From: Rhyacichthys aspro
Lineage: Eukaryota; Chordata; Actinopteri; Gobiiformes; Rhyacichthyidae
Length of the DNA: 64,000 nt
Assembly (NCBI GenBank): GCA_036850595.1
Contig: CM072154.1
Span: forward strand, 8,067,330 to 8,131,329
Reading direction: 5' to 3'
The notes under the pieces are model-generated. The model saw nothing but the letters and a program-made list of their open reading frames with translations, ran no database searches and had not been told where the DNA came from. This document shows, piece by piece, positions 60,270 to 64,000 of this stretch (positions within the stretch are counted from its first letter, which is position 1; each line of letters opens with the position of its first letter). Made by a program: the position numbers and the translations under genes.

Positions 60270-63200
60270 ATGTTCCAGCTCCCTGTTAATAACCTGGGCA
60301 GTCTACGTAAAGCTAGGAAAAATGTCAAGAAGGTCCTGGGAGACATTGGGTTGGAGTTCTGCAGAGATCACCTAGAGGTGAGTGTTCTTAGTTTGTTGAC
60401 ATCTATCACGGTGTTGGGCGTTGTGTTATCAGTCCTGCAGTCAGCTGGTCCAGGGTGTACTCTACCCTATGTCCCATATGCAGGTGGGATGGGACCCAGT
60501 CCCACATGACCTGTAAATGAGAGACAATAAATCAGTTGTTTTTGTCCCAATGTAATATGTATTCTTTTTATATGTATTTACTTATTTGCATCAATGATGA
60601 GGATAAAATATAAAATTCTTGTCTAAACGTGCTGTTTATGTTTTCTTATCTTGTCTTTTCTTTTTGGTGTTTTATCTTATAGGACTATAAGGATTACACA
60701 CCTCCAGAGGTGTATATGAAGCACACTACATGGGAAGATGTCTGCATGTGGGAACCATCACATACCAAAGTCCAGGTGCAGCACACACAGAATGCTCAGC
60801 ACTCAAAATTATGGAAGCTGCAAACAATGGTACAAAATAGACAAATACCTCTTGTGTAACTGTTTTCTCTCTGCTTTGTTTTCAGGACTACAGATCAAAA
60901 CCTTTCTGTTGCTCTGGTTGTGTCTTTTCATCAAAGTATTTCTCTGCTTACAAGAGTCACTTCCGCAATGTCCACAGCGAGAACTTTGAAAACAACATTC
61001 TGCTCAACTGCCCTTACTGCACTTTCAATGGCAACAAAAAGACTCTGGAGATGCACATCAAACTTTTCCACATGCCTAACAATACAGTGCGGCAGGGGCC
61101 CGGTGGTGTGGTGGCAGGACCTGGGGGCATGATGATGAAAGATGGGATGCTGAAGAAGATAGGGGACAGCATGGAGCAGGCTGTCTACTACTGCAAAAAG
61201 TGCACATACAGGGACCCTTTGTACAATGTAGTGCGAAAGCACATCTACCGGGAACACTTCCAGCAAGTGGCTCAGCCCTATATAGTAAAACCTGGAGACA
61301 AGAGTAATACTCAAAATGGTGGCACAGCAGGAACAACAGGGCATAAAAATACCAGTAACGCAAACAATGTTAATAGTGGAAATAGTAACCAAATTCACTG
61401 CAAGAAGTGTCTGTTTGTTCCAAGAACCTATGAGGCCCTTGTTCAACATGTCATCGAGGATCATGAGAGGATTGGCTACCAGGTAACTGCCATGATTGGG
61501 CATACTAGTGTGATAGTCCCCCGTCCTAAGCCCATCATCATGATGCCCCCAAAATCTCAAACAGACAAGACTGTCATTGGGATGGGCCCCAAAGGGGCAG
61601 TAATGGCCTCTACCAGATCGCTTGCCTCACAACACTTGGGTCGAGTTGTTGTGTCATCAAAGACTCTTAACTCACAAAGTCTGCTTTCAGGGCTCAAACA
61701 TGACACTGTTGGATTAAAGTCTGGTTCCACACAGTCACTCTCTATGAACAGTCAGCAGGTGAGGGTCTCTTTGCCAGGAAATGCCCAGGTTTCTATGCCA
61801 CAGCAGTCTCATGCTGCAAAGCAGCTAATAGCAAGCGGCAGCCTGCGGGGGCCAATTATACTTGGTAGCTCCTCCTCACTTAAATCCAACCCTTTAGGCT
61901 CTCGGGTTCAAGCTGCAGCCACAACTGTAGCCTCTGTAACAGCCAAGAAAGGTGGTTCCTCAGTTCTTGGGACATCCTATACACAAAAGTGGAAAATCTG
62001 CACTATCTGCAATGAGCTCTTCCCAGAGAATGTTTACAGCTATCATTTTGAGAAGGAGCACAAAGCTGAGAAGGTGCCTGCTGTGGCCAACTACATCATG
62101 AAAATCCACAACTTCACCAGCAAGTGTTTGTACTGCAACCGCTATCTCCCCAGTGACACATTGTTAAACCACATGTTGATCCATGGCCTATCTTGTCCTT
62201 ACTGCCGCGCCACCTTTAATGATGTTGAGAAGATGGTGGCCCATATGCGCCTGTCCCACCCAAATGAAACTGTTGGCCCACGTACAGATTCTCCTTTGAC
62301 CTTTGACCTCACTCTGCAGCAGGGTAATCCCAAGAATGTCCAACTGATTGTTACAACTTACAACATGAAAGATGCTCCGGAGGAGTCTGTAGCGTTCCAT
62401 GCCCAAAACAACAGCACAACCTCTGTGTCCTCAGCCATTTCTTCATCCCTATTATCAGGCAAGAGGTTACTGCCTCAACACCCACCTAAAATGCCTTCTG
62501 ACACTGCACCAATTCGGAGTATTTCACAGGCATCTGTGCCCTATAAAAGAGATGTGGGAAAGACTCTGTGTCCGCTTTGCTTTTCAATCCTCAAGGGCCC
62601 AATCTCAGACTCACTAGCCCATCACTTGAAAGAGAGGCACCAGGTGATTCAGACAGTCCACCCTGTAGAAAAGAAACTAACCTACAAGTGTATTCACTGT
62701 TTAGGGGTATACACTAGCAACATGACTGCATCCACCATCACACTGCATTTAGTGCACTGTAGGGGTGTAGGGAAGTCTCAGAATGGCCAAGAAAGCCGAG
62801 CAGCAGCTCATTCTTCTCGGCTCAGCCAGACCCAGAGTAGTACTCTTAAAAGGACCAGCTCTGACAGTAGTAACACTAATGCACCAAAACGGAAGAGAAG
62901 AGGCCCTCCTGGAGAAAGAGCCCACCCTCGGGATGTAAATGCCCTTTTATTTGTAGAAGATCCCGATGAACCTATTGTTCTAGCACTTGACCCTAAAGGA
63001 CTGGAGAACAAGTCGTATGAATCCAAGAAGGCATTTCTAACACAGTACTTTAACAAATCACCACATCCCACTCAACGGGAAATGGAGAAACTAGCTGCCA
63101 GGCTGTGGCTGTGGAAGTCAGACATCTTCAACCACTTTGTAAAAGAAAGAAAAAAATGTGTGCTGGAATGTAAAACACAAAATGCAAGTGTGTTGCTTGG

Positions 63201-63918
63201 GTTCAGTATGCATGAAGTCAGCAAAGTTAGCCATGAGCTAGAATTTGTTCAGTGTTGTGTCAGTGAGGGAAGAATCGGCAAAAGACGGACATCTGGCACA
63301 CGGATAGGCGTTTCAGAGCAGACACGTGGGAGACACAAGCGGCTTGTGGCTGCAAATGGCATTGTGGCCCTACTTCCAAAGGAAAAGCCTGCTGGGACTG
63401 TGGAGAGTTGTGAAGTAACACTATCAGCCACCAAACTGAACAGTGGCAGCAGAGACCAAGCCAAGACAATCAACAGCACCTTACCACAGAAAATGCCTCT
63501 AGACCTTTCTGAGCCCATTGCCATTGACTCTGACAGTGATGATGAAGAGGAGACAAAAGATTATGAGGAAGGAGAGGTGCGTCTCCATGGCAACCACCAA
63601 CTTCTAGGAACTAATGAAAGAACTGAACCAAGACTGGAGACCAAGATTGTTGCAGATCTTAATGACATGTCCGATGATGATGATGATGACGATGATGATG
63701 ACGATGAAGACGACGACGATGAAGATGACGACGATGATGATGATGAGGACAATGAAGAAGAGAGTCTGCTTGTGGAAAATGGCTTTGGGCCCCTGGAGGG
63801 CTCAGGTAGACAGCTTGCTAATAGTAGAGACACTCTCCCGATCATTATTCCTAAGTTTGTTCCCTCCTCTGCACGAAGCAGCAGAGACGGGGCCCAGCTC
63901 GGCAAACAACAGGTCTGA
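60270..63918 (+). CDS. adnp: Activity-dependent neuroprotector homeobox protein (zinc finger and homeodomain)
   Basis: Nuclear chromatin regulator; mammalian ADNP works with CHD4 and HP1 in the ChAHP complex and is essential for neural development. Coding exons 60270-60377, 60683-60775 and 60886-63918 give 1077 residues plus TGA. The family hallmark of one very large last exon is present. N-terminus MFQLPVNNLGSLRKARKNVKK is followed by the TWEDV segment and a series of C2H2 fingers (CPYCTFN, CKKCTYRD, CKKCLFVP, CTICNELFPE, CLYCNRYLP, CPYCRATF, CPLCFSIL, CIHCLGVY). Then come basic KRKRRG (about residue 735), a homeodomain (about residues 772-835, with WLWKSDIFNHFVKERKK), and LDLSEPIAI. An acidic Asp/Glu run spans about residues 996-1028. 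The neuroprotective NAP octapeptide position (residues 366-373) reads NAQVSMPQ. Fish have two adnp genes; I cannot tell a from b. Confidence 0.96.
60430..60535 (-). repeat. Degenerate copy of teleost retroelement-tail repeat
   Basis: In the intron after the start-codon exon. GTCCAGGGTGTACTCTACCC and GGGATGGGACCCAGTCCCAC match, with decay, the reverse complement of the repeat at 1590-1705 (GTCCAGGGTGTACCCCGCC, GGGATAGGCTCCAGCC). Confidence 0.6.
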
Positions 63919-64000
63919 GTGATCAAATCGAATTCACTTGAGATTTTATCCACGCCAACCAATCTGCCTCGTCTCAACTGAAGGACACTGTCCAGTTACA

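Noticed and set aside
63614..63922. Met/Thr-rich plus-strand frame over the end of adnp
   Set aside because: Out-of-frame reading of the GAT/GAC acidic tract.

Overview
The window is nuclear DNA from a ray-finned (teleost) fish. Genes are split by short, mostly GT-AG introns, intergenic DNA is AT-rich, and several repeats are of types common in teleosts. Two fast-muscle troponin C genes lie in tandem. Five of the recognised genes (tnnc2, slc35c2, col20a1, dpm1, adnp) have human orthologues on 20q13, so the right-hand two thirds is a conserved-synteny block. I cannot name the species.

Layout, left to right. 1-4.9 kb: no confident gene; one teleost retroposon tail, one short-exon candidate and one inverted-repeat element. 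4.9-12.6 kb (minus): a complete p110-gamma-like PI3-kinase catalytic subunit (pik3cg-like) in 12 coding exons, with two TIR elements in its first intron. 12.6-18.1 kb: gene-poor, with a homopolymer-ridden stretch near 14.5 kb that looks like bad assembly. 18.1-19.2 kb (minus): a single-exon rhodopsin-family GPCR. 22.2-26.9 and 28.6-30.8 kb (plus): tandem fast skeletal troponin C genes. 32.1-32.6 kb (minus): taf13 with an intronless CDS, head to head with slc35c2 (33.7-36.3 kb, plus). 39.2-53.7 kb (plus): a FACIT collagen (FN3, vWA, six FN3, TSPN, triple helix), most likely col20a1. 54.9-56.7 kb (plus): dpm1, with one GC-AG intron. 57.5-63.9 kb (plus): adnp, with promoter, 5' exons and the whole CDS.

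This is not an operon-like region. Each gene has its own role: signalling kinase, receptor, muscle calcium sensor, TFIID subunit, Golgi transporter, extracellular-matrix collagen, dolichol-phosphate-mannose synthase and chromatin/zinc-finger regulator. I reconstructed exons by hand from splice sites. In each multi-exon gene the exon lengths sum to an open frame (pik3cg 1133 aa, tnnc2 161 and 160 aa, slc35c2 365 aa, col20a1 about 1584 aa, dpm1 250 aa, adnp 1077 aa).

I saw no undescribed multi-gene system. The best leads are gene-structure oddities: a possible in-frame N-terminal extension of Adnp, an altered NAP motif in Adnp, an intronless taf13, a divergent p110-gamma linker, C-lobe divergence between the troponin C twins, non-GT donors, and a hAT-type element with a perfect 8-bp target duplication.
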